Below are positions 43,277 to 52,663 of a stretch of 64,000 bases of DNA, in pieces (the first letter of the stretch is position 1; each line of letters starts with the position of its first letter). The DNA is taken from assembly GCF_012844345.1 (NCBI RefSeq), contig NZ_CP051625.1, forward strand, positions 806,001 through 870,000. Direction: 5' to 3'. The notes beneath the pieces are model-generated. The model did not search any database and was not told where the DNA came from. It saw only the letters and a program-made list of their open reading frames with translations. The translations under genes were made by a program, and so were the position numbers. The stretch comes from Pseudomonas sp. gcc21 (GTDB lineage: Bacteria > Pseudomonadota > Gammaproteobacteria > Pseudomonadales > Pseudomonadaceae).

Positions 43277-44965
43277 ATGCACGAGAATTTCTGGAAGGAC
43301 AAGTATCCGGCTGGCATCGTTACGGAAATCGATCCCGACCAATACCCCAGTGTGCTTGCTGTATTGAAGGAATCATGCGAACGCTTTGCTGACAAGCCAG
43401 CGTTCAGTAATCTGGGCAAGACCATTACCTATGGCGAGCTCTATCAATTATCGGGTGAGTTTGCTGCCTACCTCCAAGCGCACTCCGGGCTGCAGCCAGG
43501 CGACCGCATCGCCATCCAGCTCCCGAACGTCCTGCAATACCCCATCGTTGTATTTGGTGCCATGCGCGCCGGTTTCGTGGTTGTGAACACCAATCCGTTG
43601 TATACCGCTCGGGAAATGGAACATCAGTTCAACGACTCTGGAGCCAAGGCACTGGTCTGTCTGGCAAACATGGCTTACCTGGCGCAGGAAGTGGTCCCGA
43701 AGACCGGCGTGAAGCACGTTGTGGTGACAGAAGTTGCTGACATGCTGCCGACCTTCAAGCGGCTGCTGATCAATGCCGTGGTCAAGCATGTCAAGAAAAT
43801 GGTTCCTGACTACTCGATTCCCGGTTCGACGACCTTCGTCAAAGCCATGTCCGCTGGCAAGAACGCAGCGCTGACTGAAGCCAGCCCCAAGGGCGACGAT
43901 ACAGCCGTGCTGCAGTACACCGGCGGTACGACCGGCGTTGCCAAGGGTGCGATGCTGACTCACCGCAATCTGATAGCCAACATGCTGCAATGCAAAGCGG
44001 TCATGCCGGCGGAGCTGCGCGACGGTGAAGAAGTGTTTATCTGCCCCTTGCCGCTGTATCACATTTACGCGTTCACCTTTCACTGCATGTCCGTCATGGT
44101 CACGGGTAATCACAACATCCTGATTACCAACCCGCGCGATATTCCTGCGTTTGTGAAGGAGATCTCCAAGGTCAAATTCAGCGGCTTCGTTGGCTTGAAC
44201 ACGTTGTTCGCTGCGTTGTGCAACGATGACGCGTTCCGCCAGCTGGACTTCAGCGGTATGAAGCTGACCCTGTCCGGCGGTATGGCATTGCAGCAGGCCA
44301 CTGCCGAGCGCTGGGAAAAAGTGACGGGTAGCCAGGTCTGCGAGGGGTATGGCATGACCGAGACCAGCCCGGTGGTATCTGTGAACCCGTCCAGCGCTGT
44401 GCAGCTCGGTACGATCGGTTTGCCGGTACCCTCGACCCTGTGCAAGGTGATCGATGATGAGGGTAATGAACTGGCGATTGGCGAGCGCGGCGAGCTGTGC
44501 GTTAAAGGCCCGCAGGTCATGAAGGGCTATTGGAAGCGTCGGGAAGCGACCGAAGAGATACTCAGTGCCGACGGCTGGCTACAAACCGGTGACATCGCTG
44601 TGATCCAGGAAGACGGCTATATGCGCATCGTCGACCGGAAGAAGGACATGATCGTGGTTTCCGGCTTCAACGTGTATCCCAACGAACTGGAAGACGTGAT
44701 GGCTGCGATCCCGGGCGTCGTGCAATGTGCCGCAATCGGCGTGCCGGACGAAAAGTCAGGCGAAGCGATCAAGGTATTTCTGGTCAAGGCGCCGGGTGCT
44801 GAGTTGACCGCCGACCAGGTCAAAACCCACATGCGCGAGAAGCTGACAGCCTACAAAGTGCCGCGTCAGGTCGAGTTCCGTGAAGAATTGCCTACCACCA
44901 ACGTCGGCAAGATTCTGCGACGCGAATTGCGCGATGAGGAATTGAAGAAGCTCGGCGCGAAATAA
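43277..44965 (+). CDS. fadD1: long-chain fatty-acid-CoA ligase FadD1
   Basis: 562 residues, clearly paralogous to FadD2 along its whole length (MHENFWKDKYPAGIVTEIDPDQ at the start). AMP-binding motif AVLQYTGGTTGVAKGAMLTH, then GEGYGMTETSPVVS-like CEGYGMTETSPVVSVNP, GERGELCVKGPQVMKGYW, and GFNVYPNELEDVMAAIPGV with the C-terminal lysine motif TTNVGKILRRELRDEELKK. In P. aeruginosa FadD1 and FadD2 have different chain-length preference and expression; the same division here is an inference. ATG preceded by AAGGAGCGGGGCATCTA. A clear terminator follows. Confidence 0.94.
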   Translation: MHENFWKDKYPAGIVTEIDPDQYPSVLAVLKESCERFADKPAFSNLGKTITYGELYQLSGEFAAYLQAHSGLQPGDRIAIQLPNVLQYPIVVFGAMRAGFVVVNTNPLYTAREMEHQFNDSGAKALVCLANMAYLAQEVVPKTGVKHVVVTEVADMLPTFKRLLINAVVKHVKKMVPDYSIPGSTTFVKAMSAGKNAALTEASPKGDDTAVLQYTGGTTGVAKGAMLTHRNLIANMLQCKAVMPAELRDGEEVFICPLPLYHIYAFTFHCMSVMVTGNHNILITNPRDIPAFVKEISKVKFSGFVGLNTLFAALCNDDAFRQLDFSGMKLTLSGGMALQQATAERWEKVTGSQVCEGYGMTETSPVVSVNPSSAVQLGTIGLPVPSTLCKVIDDEGNELAIGERGELCVKGPQVMKGYWKRREATEEILSADGWLQTGDIAVIQEDGYMRIVDRKKDMIVVSGFNVYPNELEDVMAAIPGVVQCAAIGVPDEKSGEAIKVFLVKAPGAELTADQVKTHMREKLTAYKVPRQVEFREELPTTNVGKILRRELRDEELKKLGAK

Positions 44966-44994
44966 CACCCGCGCACGGTTCTTTGCGACAATAA

Positions 44995-45024
44995 GCCCCG
45001 TCCGGTTGCCCGGTCGGGGTTTTT
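44995..45024 (+). terminator. rho-independent terminator between fadD1 and hrpA
   Basis: CCCCG-T-CCGG / CCGG-T-CGGGG stem (44996-45005 and 45010-45019) with a small loop, followed by TTTTT. One T-T mismatch in the stem. About 30 bases after the fadD1 stop and 34 before hrpA. Confidence 0.85.
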
Positions 45025-45057
45025 GCTTTTTCCGCTATCTGAAACAGACAGGAACGA

Positions 45058-48000
45058 ATGACCGATTTTCATGCATTAGCCGCCAAGCTCGATCAGGCCA
45101 TGTCCGCCGACCGGCAACCTTTGCTGAGACAGTTGCACGCTCTGCGCAAACAGCCTGAGCCAGCCCGGCTTGAGCAATGGCTTGCGCGGTTCGAGACGTC
45201 ACGCTCGAAGGTCGAATCGCGTCGGGCCAGCATCCCGCTGATGCGTTATGACGACAACCTGCCGATAGCGGCCAAGCGCGCGGAGATCACCGAGGCGATA
45301 GCCAATAATCAGGTGGTGGTGATTGCCGGCGAAACCGGCTCGGGCAAAACCACGCAGATTCCAAAAATCTGTATGGAGCTTGGCCGCGGCGCCCATGGCC
45401 TGATCGGACACACGCAACCACGGCGGCTGGCTGCACGCACAGTCGCCACCCGGGTCGCTGAGGAAATAGGCACCACGCTCGGAGAACTGGTTGGCTTTCA
45501 GGTGCGTTTCACTGATCAGAGCAATGAGCGCACGCTGGTCAAGCTGATGACCGACGGGATTCTGTTGGCCGAAACCCAGCATGATCGGTTCCTGAACAAG
45601 TACGACACGCTGATCATCGACGAGGCGCACGAACGCAGCCTCAACATCGACTTTCTGCTGGGCTATCTGAAAACCATCCTGCCCAAGCGCCCTGATCTGA
45701 AAATCATCATTACCTCTGCCACCATCGACCTCGAGCGCTTCTCCGACCATTTCGACGGCGCCCCCATCATCGAGGTGTCCGGTAGAACCTATCCGGTGGA
45801 TCTGTGGTATCGCCCGCTGGCCTCTGAAAATGACGAGGAGGGCAACCAGATCGAGGAAGACCTCAGCATCGATCAGGGGATTCTTGCAGCCCTGCAGGAG
45901 ATGGAGGCACACGAGCGGGCCAACCGTCTGCCGCCGGGTGATGCGCTGGTATTTTTGCCGGGCGAGCGGGAGATCCGCGACACCGCTGAATATCTGCGCA
46001 AGGCCAACCTGCGGCATACCGAGATCCTGCCGTTGTATGCGCGCCTGTCGGTATCCGAGCAGCAGAAGATTTTCGCATCCCATGCCGGACGCAGGGTGGT
46101 GCTTGCTACCAACGTGGCGGAAACATCGCTTACGGTGCCGGGCATTCTCTATGTGATTGATCCAGGTGAGGCGCGGATAAGCCGTTACAGCCCTCGCTCC
46201 AAGGTTCAGCGACTGCCGGTCGAGGCGATTTCCCAGGCCAGCGCCAATCAGCGAAAAGGGCGGTGCGGGCGGGTCGCACCGGGTATCTGTGTACGACTGT
46301 ATTCGGAGCAGGATTTCGAAAGCCGTCCTGCCTTTACTGATCCGGAAATCCTGCGCACCAACCTTGCGGCAGTCATTCTGCAGATGTTGCATCTGCGACT
46401 GGGCCGGATCGAGGATTTCCCGTTCATTGAGCCGCCGGATGGCCGGGCCATCAGTGACGGGTTCAACTTGTTGCAGGAGCTGGGCGCGGTGGACAAGGCC
46501 GGCGTTATCAGCGAGGTGGGGCGTCAACTCGCACGCCTGCCGGTTGACCCGCGCATTGGGCGGATGCTGATCGAGGCGAACGAACGCAACAGCCTGGATG
46601 AAGTACTCATTATCGCCAGCGCCCTTGCGGTACAGGATCCGCGCGAGCGCCCCATCGAACGGCAGCAGGCGGCCGATCAGACGCATAGCCAATGGAAGGA
46701 CGAGCATTCCGACTTTGCCGCCTTCATCAATCTATGGCGCGGGTTTGAATCCCAGCGTCAGGAGCTGAGCCAGAATCAACTACGCAGCTGGTGCCGGCGT
46801 AACTTTCTAAATTATCTGCGCATGCGCGAGTGGCGCGAAACGCATCGGCAGATACTTTTGACCTGCCGAGAACTCAATCTATCTGTAAACAAGGAACCGG
46901 CAGCTGACGATGCGGTGCACAAGGCACTGCTCGCTGGGCTGCTCAGTCAGCTCGGAAACAAGATGGAGGAGGGCGATTACCTGGGCGCGCGGCAACGTCG
47001 CTTCATGCTGCATCCCTCCTCGGCGCTGGCCAAAAAGCGGCCGGCGTGGGTAATGGTCGCCGAGCTGACCGAGACGCGCAGGTTATACGGGCGGCTCGCA
47101 GCCAAGATCGATCCGCTGTGGGTCGAGCCGCTGGCAGGGCACCTGGTCAAGACCAATCACAGCGAACCGCACTGGGAGAAAAGGCGCGGGCAGGTCGTCG
47201 CTTATGAACAGGTCACCCTGTACGGGCTGATCATAGTGCCAAAACGCAAAGTGCACTTTGGGCCGATTGACCCCGTCGCGTCCCGCGAAATTTTCATCCG
47301 GCAGGCGTTGGTGGCAGGCGAATGGCATGGCCGCTCGGCATTCAACAAGGCCAACCAGGCGTTGCTTGAGGAACTGGAGGCGCTTGAAGCCAAGGCCCGC
47401 AAGCGGGACATTCTGGTCGATGACGAAACGCTCTATCGTTTCTTTGATGCGCGGATTCCGGCAAATATCTATCAGCTGGCGAGTTTCGAACGTTGGTTGA
47501 AAAAGCAAAGCCAGACCGACCCCATGCTGTTGCACATGACCCGCGAGGAGCTTCTGCAGCGCGATGCCAACGAAGTCAGCGTCGAGCAGTATCCTGATAC
47601 CTGGCGCTGGGAGCGCGTTGCATTGCCGCTCAGCTATCGTTTTGAACCAGGGCATGCCGAAGATGGCGTAACGCTCCGTGTGCCGGCAGCCTTGCTGCGG
47701 CAGCTACCGGAAGAGCGTCTCGACTGGCTGGTGCCGGGGCTGATCTATGACAAATGCCTTGCGCTGGTACGTGGGTTGCCCAAGGCATTGCGCAAGAACT
47801 TTGTTCCCGTACCGGATTTTGTCCGCGCTGCGCTTGAGCGTATGCCCTTCGGACAGGGCAAGCTGACCGAGGTGCTCGGTCACGAGCTCAGCCGCATGAC
47901 AGGCGCGCGCCTGCCAGAAGACGTATGGGATGAGGTCAAGGTAGAAGACCACCTGTTGATGCGACTCGAAGTGGTGGATGCGGATGGCACCCCGATTGCC

Positions 48001-48951
48001 ACCGGTCGTGACTTCAATGCTCTGTGTCGTCAGGTGTCAGGCCAGACTGTCGCTGCGATGGAGCACCCCCCGACGGCGCAGCAGGCGGCGCCTGCCGGAG
48101 CACCCGGCGAATACGTCTTGCCGCAGACGGTGAACCGTAAACAGGCGGGGATCGCCGTGACGTTCTGGCCGGCCTGGGTTGATCAGGGCGATGAAGTAAT
48201 CGAGCAGCTTTTCGATATCGAAGGGCAAGCGGAACAGGCGCACCGGCGCGGCGTGCAGCGGCTACTGCTGCAACGGTTACCCGAACAGGTGAAATTCCTA
48301 CGGCAGAAAGTACCTGCTATGAAGGAGGCGGCTATCTACTTCCGTGAACTGGGTAACCAGCAGCAGCTGACCGATGATGTCCTGCTGGCGACGGTAGATC
48401 GGGTGTTCCTGCCAGCCGGGCAACCGCTGCCGCGAGATCCGCAGACGCTTGATCAGCTGCTTGAGCAGGGCCGTGGGGACTTCGTCCCGGCAGCAGAAAA
48501 GCTCGCCGCGCAGGTACTGAACATTCTCAAGAGCTGGCACAGTATTCAGAAGCGACTCAAGGGCAAAATCGACCTGTCATGGGCGCTGGCGATGAATGAT
48601 ATCCGCGAGCAACTGAGTAACCTTGTTTTCAAGGGATTCGTGCGGGAAGTTCCGGCCGAATGGCTGGACCAGTATCCGCGGTATCTGAATGCCCTCGATC
48701 AGCGGCTGGACAAATTGTCCGCGCAGGTGCAGCGTGACCGCGTGTGGACCGATGAAATCCAGCAGCTATCGCAGCAGTATCGCGCCAGGGCTGAGAAGTA
48801 TCGCCAGGAAGGCCGGTGGGACGATCGCCTGGTCACCTGGCGCTGGTTGTTGGAAGAATATCGGGTATCGTTGTTTGCCCAGCAGCTAGGCACTCGCGTA
48901 CCGGTGTCGGCCAAGCGGCTGAATAAACTGTGGCAGGAAATCCCCGCCTGA
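45058..48951 (+). CDS. hrpA: ATP-dependent RNA helicase HrpA
   Basis: 1297-residue DEAH-box helicase, the usual HrpA length. Walker A is VIAGETGSGKTTQIPKICM near residue 92 and the DEAH box is TLIIDEAHERSLNIDFLLGYL near 187, then IIITSATIDLERFSDHF and VVLATNVAETSLTVPG (helicase motif IV-V) and QRKGRCGRVAPGICVRLYS (motif VI). The HA2 helical domain and OB fold follow, and a long C-terminal DUF3418 region is typical of HrpA and not of HrpB. HrpA is linked to ribosome rescue and mRNA processing. It follows fadD1 as in P. aeruginosa. It is the longest gene in the window; no frameshift is seen. Confidence 0.97.
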   Translation: MTDFHALAAKLDQAMSADRQPLLRQLHALRKQPEPARLEQWLARFETSRSKVESRRASIPLMRYDDNLPIAAKRAEITEAIANNQVVVIAGETGSGKTTQIPKICMELGRGAHGLIGHTQPRRLAARTVATRVAEEIGTTLGELVGFQVRFTDQSNERTLVKLMTDGILLAETQHDRFLNKYDTLIIDEAHERSLNIDFLLGYLKTILPKRPDLKIIITSATIDLERFSDHFDGAPIIEVSGRTYPVDLWYRPLASENDEEGNQIEEDLSIDQGILAALQEMEAHERANRLPPGDALVFLPGEREIRDTAEYLRKANLRHTEILPLYARLSVSEQQKIFASHAGRRVVLATNVAETSLTVPGILYVIDPGEARISRYSPRSKVQRLPVEAISQASANQRKGRCGRVAPGICVRLYSEQDFESRPAFTDPEILRTNLAAVILQMLHLRLGRIEDFPFIEPPDGRAISDGFNLLQELGAVDKAGVISEVGRQLARLPVDPRIGRMLIEANERNSLDEVLIIASALAVQDPRERPIERQQAADQTHSQWKDEHSDFAAFINLWRGFESQRQELSQNQLRSWCRRNFLNYLRMREWRETHRQILLTCRELNLSVNKEPAADDAVHKALLAGLLSQLGNKMEEGDYLGARQRRFMLHPSSALAKKRPAWVMVAELTETRRLYGRLAAKIDPLWVEPLAGHLVKTNHSEPHWEKRRGQVVAYEQVTLYGLIIVPKRKVHFGPIDPVASREIFIRQALVAGEWHGRSAFNKANQALLEELEALEAKARKRDILVDDETLYRFFDARIPANIYQLASFERWLKKQSQTDPMLLHMTREELLQRDANEVSVEQYPDTWRWERVALPLSYRFEPGHAEDGVTLRVPAALLRQLPEERLDWLVPGLIYDKCLALVRGLPKALRKNFVPVPDFVRAALERMPFGQGKLTEVLGHELSRMTGARLPEDVWDEVKVEDHLLMRLEVVDADGTPIATGRDFNALCRQVSGQTVAAMEHPPTAQQAAPAGAPGEYVLPQTVNRKQAGIAVTFWPAWVDQGDEVIEQLFDIEGQAEQAHRRGVQRLLLQRLPEQVKFLRQKVPAMKEAAIYFRELGNQQQLTDDVLLATVDRVFLPAGQPLPRDPQTLDQLLEQGRGDFVPAAEKLAAQVLNILKSWHSIQKRLKGKIDLSWALAMNDIREQLSNLVFKGFVREVPAEWLDQYPRYLNALDQRLDKLSAQVQRDRVWTDEIQQLSQQYRARAEKYRQEGRWDDRLVTWRWLLEEYRVSLFAQQLGTRVPVSAKRLNKLWQEIPA

Positions 48952-48990
48952 TGCCGGCGCTGTAGCCAGTCTAGATACAAGGATCAATCT

Positions 48991-49947
48991 GTGACGCAAC
49001 TGCTCATCAGCTCTGAACTGCTTTCCCTCTCGGCGGAGGTACGGCTGCACGTCCAGCACGTACGCACCGGCGCGGGCGGCCCGGCGATTCTGCTGATCCA
49101 CGGGCTGGCGGAAGACAAGCATATCTACCATCTGAATTCAGGCGGCGGGCTCGCAGTCTTTCTCGCAGAAGCGGGGTTCGACGTATACATCGGGGAGCTT
49201 CGTGGTTACGGCAAGAGCAAGCCGGCGCTCAAACCGGGTATGGAAATCAGTCAGCATCAGATCATTACCGAAGACCTGCCGGCTTTTTTCGATCTGATTC
49301 AACGCAACCATCCGGACGAACCCTTTTTCGCAGCCGGACATGGCTGGGGCAGTGTCTTGCTGGCGAGCGCATTGATTCGCCGACCAGAGGTACTGGGCAA
49401 AGTTGCCGGTCTGGTGCATTTTGCCGGCAGCCGTGCGCGCCAGGCTGGCTTGCGTCCGCAAAGCCTGCCGTCGGAACTGTTATGGCGGCGTGTGGCGCCG
49501 CTCATCGGCCGGCGCAAGGGGTTGATCCCCGCCTGTTCGCTGGGTATTGGCTCGGCTGATGTATCGCTCAGACTGCACGCAGAGCATCTGCAGTGGGCCT
49601 GGGGCGGTGAATGGCGTGATCAGCAGGACGCTTTCGATTATGCTCTGGCACTGAGAACTCTGGCCTGGCCCGCTGGATTGTATCTGGCGGGCAATGATGA
49701 CCACCACCTGGGGCATTTTTCCGACGTCAAGGCCTTTGCCTGCGAGCTGGGCGAACATGACGCGCAGATCATACGACTGAAGAAGGGCACCGGTTGTTCG
49801 CGGGACTACGGGCACAATGACCTGCTGACGCATCCGCAGGCCGAGGTGGATCACTTCCCGCTGGTGCTGTCCTGGCTTGAACAGCACAGCCCTGAAATAC
49901 CGTCGCAGCTTCGTGAGACAACGATGCGCGACACCAACACTAATTGA
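48991..49947 (+). CDS. alpha/beta hydrolase-fold protein with Gly at the nucleophile position
   Basis: 318 residues from a GTG start with AAGGA 8 bases upstream. It has the alpha/beta hydrolase fold: oxyanion-loop ILLIHGLAEDKHIYHL and VYIGELRGYGKSKPAL. The nucleophile elbow, usually G-x-S-x-G, reads AAGHGWGSVLLASAL, with Gly118 (GGC) where Ser should be; a Ser lies three residues on. A triad His may be DYGHNDLLTHP and an acid LAGNDDHHLGH. So it is either a non-catalytic fold member or uses a different chemistry. It precedes the KAS III by 12 bases and is probably co-transcribed and possibly a partner in fatty-acid metabolism. No signal peptide is present. Confidence 0.86.
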   Translation: MTQLLISSELLSLSAEVRLHVQHVRTGAGGPAILLIHGLAEDKHIYHLNSGGGLAVFLAEAGFDVYIGELRGYGKSKPALKPGMEISQHQIITEDLPAFFDLIQRNHPDEPFFAAGHGWGSVLLASALIRRPEVLGKVAGLVHFAGSRARQAGLRPQSLPSELLWRRVAPLIGRRKGLIPACSLGIGSADVSLRLHAEHLQWAWGGEWRDQQDAFDYALALRTLAWPAGLYLAGNDDHHLGHFSDVKAFACELGEHDAQIIRLKKGTGCSRDYGHNDLLTHPQAEVDHFPLVLSWLEQHSPEIPSQLRETTMRDTNTN

Positions 49948-49959
49948 CGAGGACCGACC

Positions 49960-51081
49960 GTGCATAGAGTCGTGATAAGCGGAACAGGTTTGTACACCCC
50001 GCCGAACAGCATCAGTAATGAGGAGCTGGTCGGGAGTTTCAATGCCTTCGTGACGAAATTCAACGAAGAGAACGCCGAGGCGATCAGCCGGGGCGAGGTG
50101 GAGGCGCTGTCGCCGTCCAGTACCGAGTTTATCCAGAAGGCTTCAGGCATCAAAAGTCGCTACGTGATGAACAAGAGCGGCATTCTCGACGTCGACCGCA
50201 TGAAGCCTGACATTCCCGAGCGCAACAATGATGAGTGGTCGATCCTGTGCGAAATGTCGGTCAAGGCGGCAACCGAGGCGCTGGAGCGTGCTGGACGTAC
50301 GGCAGCGGACATCGACGGCGTTATTGTTGCCTGCTCGAACCTGCAGCGCCCTTATCCGGCCATTGCCGTGGAAGTCCAGGAAGCGCTTGGCATCGAGGGC
50401 TTTGGCTTCGACATGAACGTTGCCTGCTCTTCGGCCACCTTTGGCATCCAGACAGCTGCCAACTCGGTGCAGCTGGGCCAGGCGCGGGCGATCCTGATGG
50501 TCAACCCTGAAATCTGTACCGGCCACATGAACTTCCGTGACCGTGACAGCCATTTCATTTTTGGCGATGCCTGTACTGCGGTTATTGTGGAACGTGCCGA
50601 TCAAGCGGTTTCGAAGAACCAGTTCGAAGTGCTCGGTACCAAGTTGCTGACCAAGTTCTCTAACGCTATCCGCAATAACTTCGGTTTTCTCAACCGGGCC
50701 GATGAAAGCGGCCAGGACCTGCCTGACAAACTGTTTATCCAGCAGGGTCGCAAGGTGTTCAAGGAGGTCTGTCCAATGGTGGCTGACTTGATCGGCAAAC
50801 ATCTGCAGGAGACGGACCTGCCGGTTACTGATGTCAAACGCTTCTGGCTGCACCAGGCGAACCTGAACATGAATATGCTCATCGCCCGAAAGCTGCTCGG
50901 CCGTGATCCGGAAGAGCATGAAGCGCCCGTGGTACTGGATGAATATGCCAATACCAGCTCTGCGGGTTCCATTATCGCGTTCCACAAGCACCAGGACGAC
51001 CTGCCCGCAGGTAGCCACGGTGTGATTTGCTCCTTCGGAGCGGGGTATTCGATTGGCTGTGTGATTCTGCGCAAGCTGTAA
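49960..51081 (+). CDS. beta-ketoacyl synthase III, PA3286-like
   Basis: 373-residue thiolase-fold synthase from a GTG start with CGAGGA upstream. The Cys-His-Asn catalytic set is intact: C156 in MNVACSSATFG, His in FWLHQANLNMNML, Asn in DEYANTSSAGSII. The extra N-terminal insertion (NAFVTKFNEENAEAISRGEVEAL) and length set it apart from ordinary 320-residue FabH and match P. aeruginosa PA3286, which condenses octanoyl-CoA from beta-oxidation with malonyl-ACP as a shunt into fatty-acid synthesis. That function is carried over by similarity. It lies in a block of fatty-acid genes (fadD1/fadD2) and is coupled to the hydrolase-fold protein upstream. Confidence 0.91.
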   Translation: MHRVVISGTGLYTPPNSISNEELVGSFNAFVTKFNEENAEAISRGEVEALSPSSTEFIQKASGIKSRYVMNKSGILDVDRMKPDIPERNNDEWSILCEMSVKAATEALERAGRTAADIDGVIVACSNLQRPYPAIAVEVQEALGIEGFGFDMNVACSSATFGIQTAANSVQLGQARAILMVNPEICTGHMNFRDRDSHFIFGDACTAVIVERADQAVSKNQFEVLGTKLLTKFSNAIRNNFGFLNRADESGQDLPDKLFIQQGRKVFKEVCPMVADLIGKHLQETDLPVTDVKRFWLHQANLNMNMLIARKLLGRDPEEHEAPVVLDEYANTSSAGSIIAFHKHQDDLPAGSHGVICSFGAGYSIGCVILRKL

Positions 51082-51087
51082 ATCAGA

Positions 51088-51180
51088 CTGGCCTCATGGC
51101 CAGCATTGCCGCGGGTTGTTGTGGGAGGGGCGACCCGCCGCGATGGCGTCCGCAGGACGCCCCAGGGTTTTAAACCCTGG
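51088..51180. repeat. REP-like element with several hairpins
   Basis: Between the KAS III and porin genes: CTGGCC-TCAT-GGCCAG (51088-51103), then TGTGGGAGGGGCGACCCGCCGCGAT (start near 51119), which has the form of Pseudomonas REP sequences (TGTGGGAG...CGCGA), then GGCGTCC-GCA-GGACGCC (51145-51161) and CCAGGGTTT-T-AAACCCTGG (51162-51180). Such REP elements are mobilised by RAYT transposases; none is in the window. May also stop transcripts of the KAS III operon. Confidence 0.72.
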
Positions 51181-51412
51181 CTGTCTGCGTAAATCCTCGC
51201 TTGATTCTCTTGCCCCAAGCCTAACGCCACACTCCTACCTTCCAGCTTCCAAAACCCCTACCAACACGCCCCTCAAAAAGTTCCGCAGACTTAAAACCTT
51301 CATAAAACAGCAAGCTTGCTGTCACATCGGATTTCCATAATCGCTTCGGTCGAAACAACGACGTCAAGTCACTCGCAGGATGACGTTATACAAACCCGAA
51401 GGAGTTTTTCCG

Positions 51413-52483
51413 ATGAAGAAGAAGTTGATTGCGATTGTTGTTGGTGCTGCAGCTGCAATGCCCGCTATGGCAATGGCAGACATTAATATCTACGGTCGCG
51501 CTCACGTATCCACCGACTTTCTTGACGACGGTGCCGACTATTCCGAAACCAACCTTTCGAGCAACTCTTCACGCCTTGGCTTCAAAGGCGACCATGAGAT
51601 CAACCCGAACCTGCGTGCGTTCTTCCAGATTGAGCAGCAGATTAATTTCACTACCGGCAACAGTGACGGCGGATCTGATTTGAGTACCCGCGATACCTTT
51701 GTCGGCCTGGATGGCAACTTTGGTGCTGTGCAAATGGGGCGCTTCGACAGCCCGTTCAAGACCGCTCGCGGCCCGGCCAACCTGTTCGGTGATCAGGTCG
51801 GCGATATGCGTAACCTGACCCGTATCGGTGACGCCCGTTTCGACGAGCGCTACGACAATACTATCCAGTATTCCACCCCGACCTTCAGCGGGCTCACTGG
51901 CCGGTTGGCCTATTCGGTTCACGAAGGTCAGTCTGTCGAGCTTGATGAGAGCGGTGATGCGCTGGACACCGACGCAATCAGCATGGCGCTGATCTATGAA
52001 GGCGGCCCGTTTGAAGCGGCACTGGCTTACGAAATGGCTGAGGAAGACACCGGTCGCGGTGAGCGTGATGGCCTCCGCGCTGCTGGCGCCTATAAGCTGA
52101 ATGACGCCTTCAAGCTGGTTGGCTTCTATCAAACAGTTGATTACAAGAATGACAGCGTTACAGCTCTGGAACGAGACCTGTTGACTTCCGACACATACGG
52201 TTTGGGCGGCGAATTCAAGATCGCTGCCAATACGGCGCTGAAAGGTATGTGGATGACCCGCTCCGCCGATGCGGACGACGCTGACAGCGATATGTGGGTG
52301 CTGGGTGTTGAGCACAAACTGGACAAGGCCGTGCGCGTTTATGCCAACTATGCGGTCGTCGATAATGATGACCTTGCTGACCTGACGCCCTGGAGCCAGG
52401 CGCGTACTGCTGACCCGGAGAGCGCCGATGCATTGGGCGAGAAAGCATCAGGCCTGTCCGTGGGGCTGCGCTACGATTTCTAA
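51413..52483 (+). CDS. outer-membrane porin (general bacterial porin type)
   Basis: 356 residues from the ATG at 51413, with AAGGAG 8 bases upstream; the longer frame from 51380 is not favoured. Signal peptide MKKKLIAIVVGAAAAMPAMAMA, then ADINIYGRAHVSTDFLDDG as the first strand. A 16-strand barrel of the proteobacterial porin family, with SSRLGFKGDHEINPNLRAFFQIE, RDTFVGLDGNFGAVQMGRFDSPFKTARG and the C-terminal GLSVGLRYDF with the terminal Phe. It forms a diffusion pore in the outer membrane. The gene is alone, flanked by a REP-like region and a terminator. Solute selectivity is unknown. Confidence 0.92.
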   Translation: MKKKLIAIVVGAAAAMPAMAMADINIYGRAHVSTDFLDDGADYSETNLSSNSSRLGFKGDHEINPNLRAFFQIEQQINFTTGNSDGGSDLSTRDTFVGLDGNFGAVQMGRFDSPFKTARGPANLFGDQVGDMRNLTRIGDARFDERYDNTIQYSTPTFSGLTGRLAYSVHEGQSVELDESGDALDTDAISMALIYEGGPFEAALAYEMAEEDTGRGERDGLRAAGAYKLNDAFKLVGFYQTVDYKNDSVTALERDLLTSDTYGLGGEFKIAANTALKGMWMTRSADADDADSDMWVLGVEHKLDKAVRVYANYAVVDNDDLADLTPWSQARTADPESADALGEKASGLSVGLRYDF

Positions 52484-52510
52484 TTACATTTAGAAATTCG
52501 TCAATGCCGA

Positions 52511-52546
52511 ACCGGGTTGCTCTCTACGAGACAACCCGGTTTTTTT
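52511..52546 (+). terminator. rho-independent terminator after the porin gene
   Basis: Perfect 9-bp ACCGGGTTG / CAACCCGGT (52511-52519 and 52532-52540) with TCTC/GAGA continuing the stem and a 3-base loop, then TTTTTT. Strong, as expected after a highly expressed porin. Confidence 0.93.
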
Positions 52547-52663
52547 GTCATCGAATTGCAATCAATTCTTCTTAATCTTGTTCCCCAGTTGTAACCGACA
52601 CGGATGAAGAGCTAGGCCCTGAGGCGCTAGCCTTCAATTCGCTCACCTTACCGAGGAGTTTTC

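Noticed and set aside
45199..46707. 502-residue open frame antisense to hrpA
   Set aside because: Lies wholly inside a well-supported helicase gene on the other strand and shows no domain; typical GC-driven shadow.
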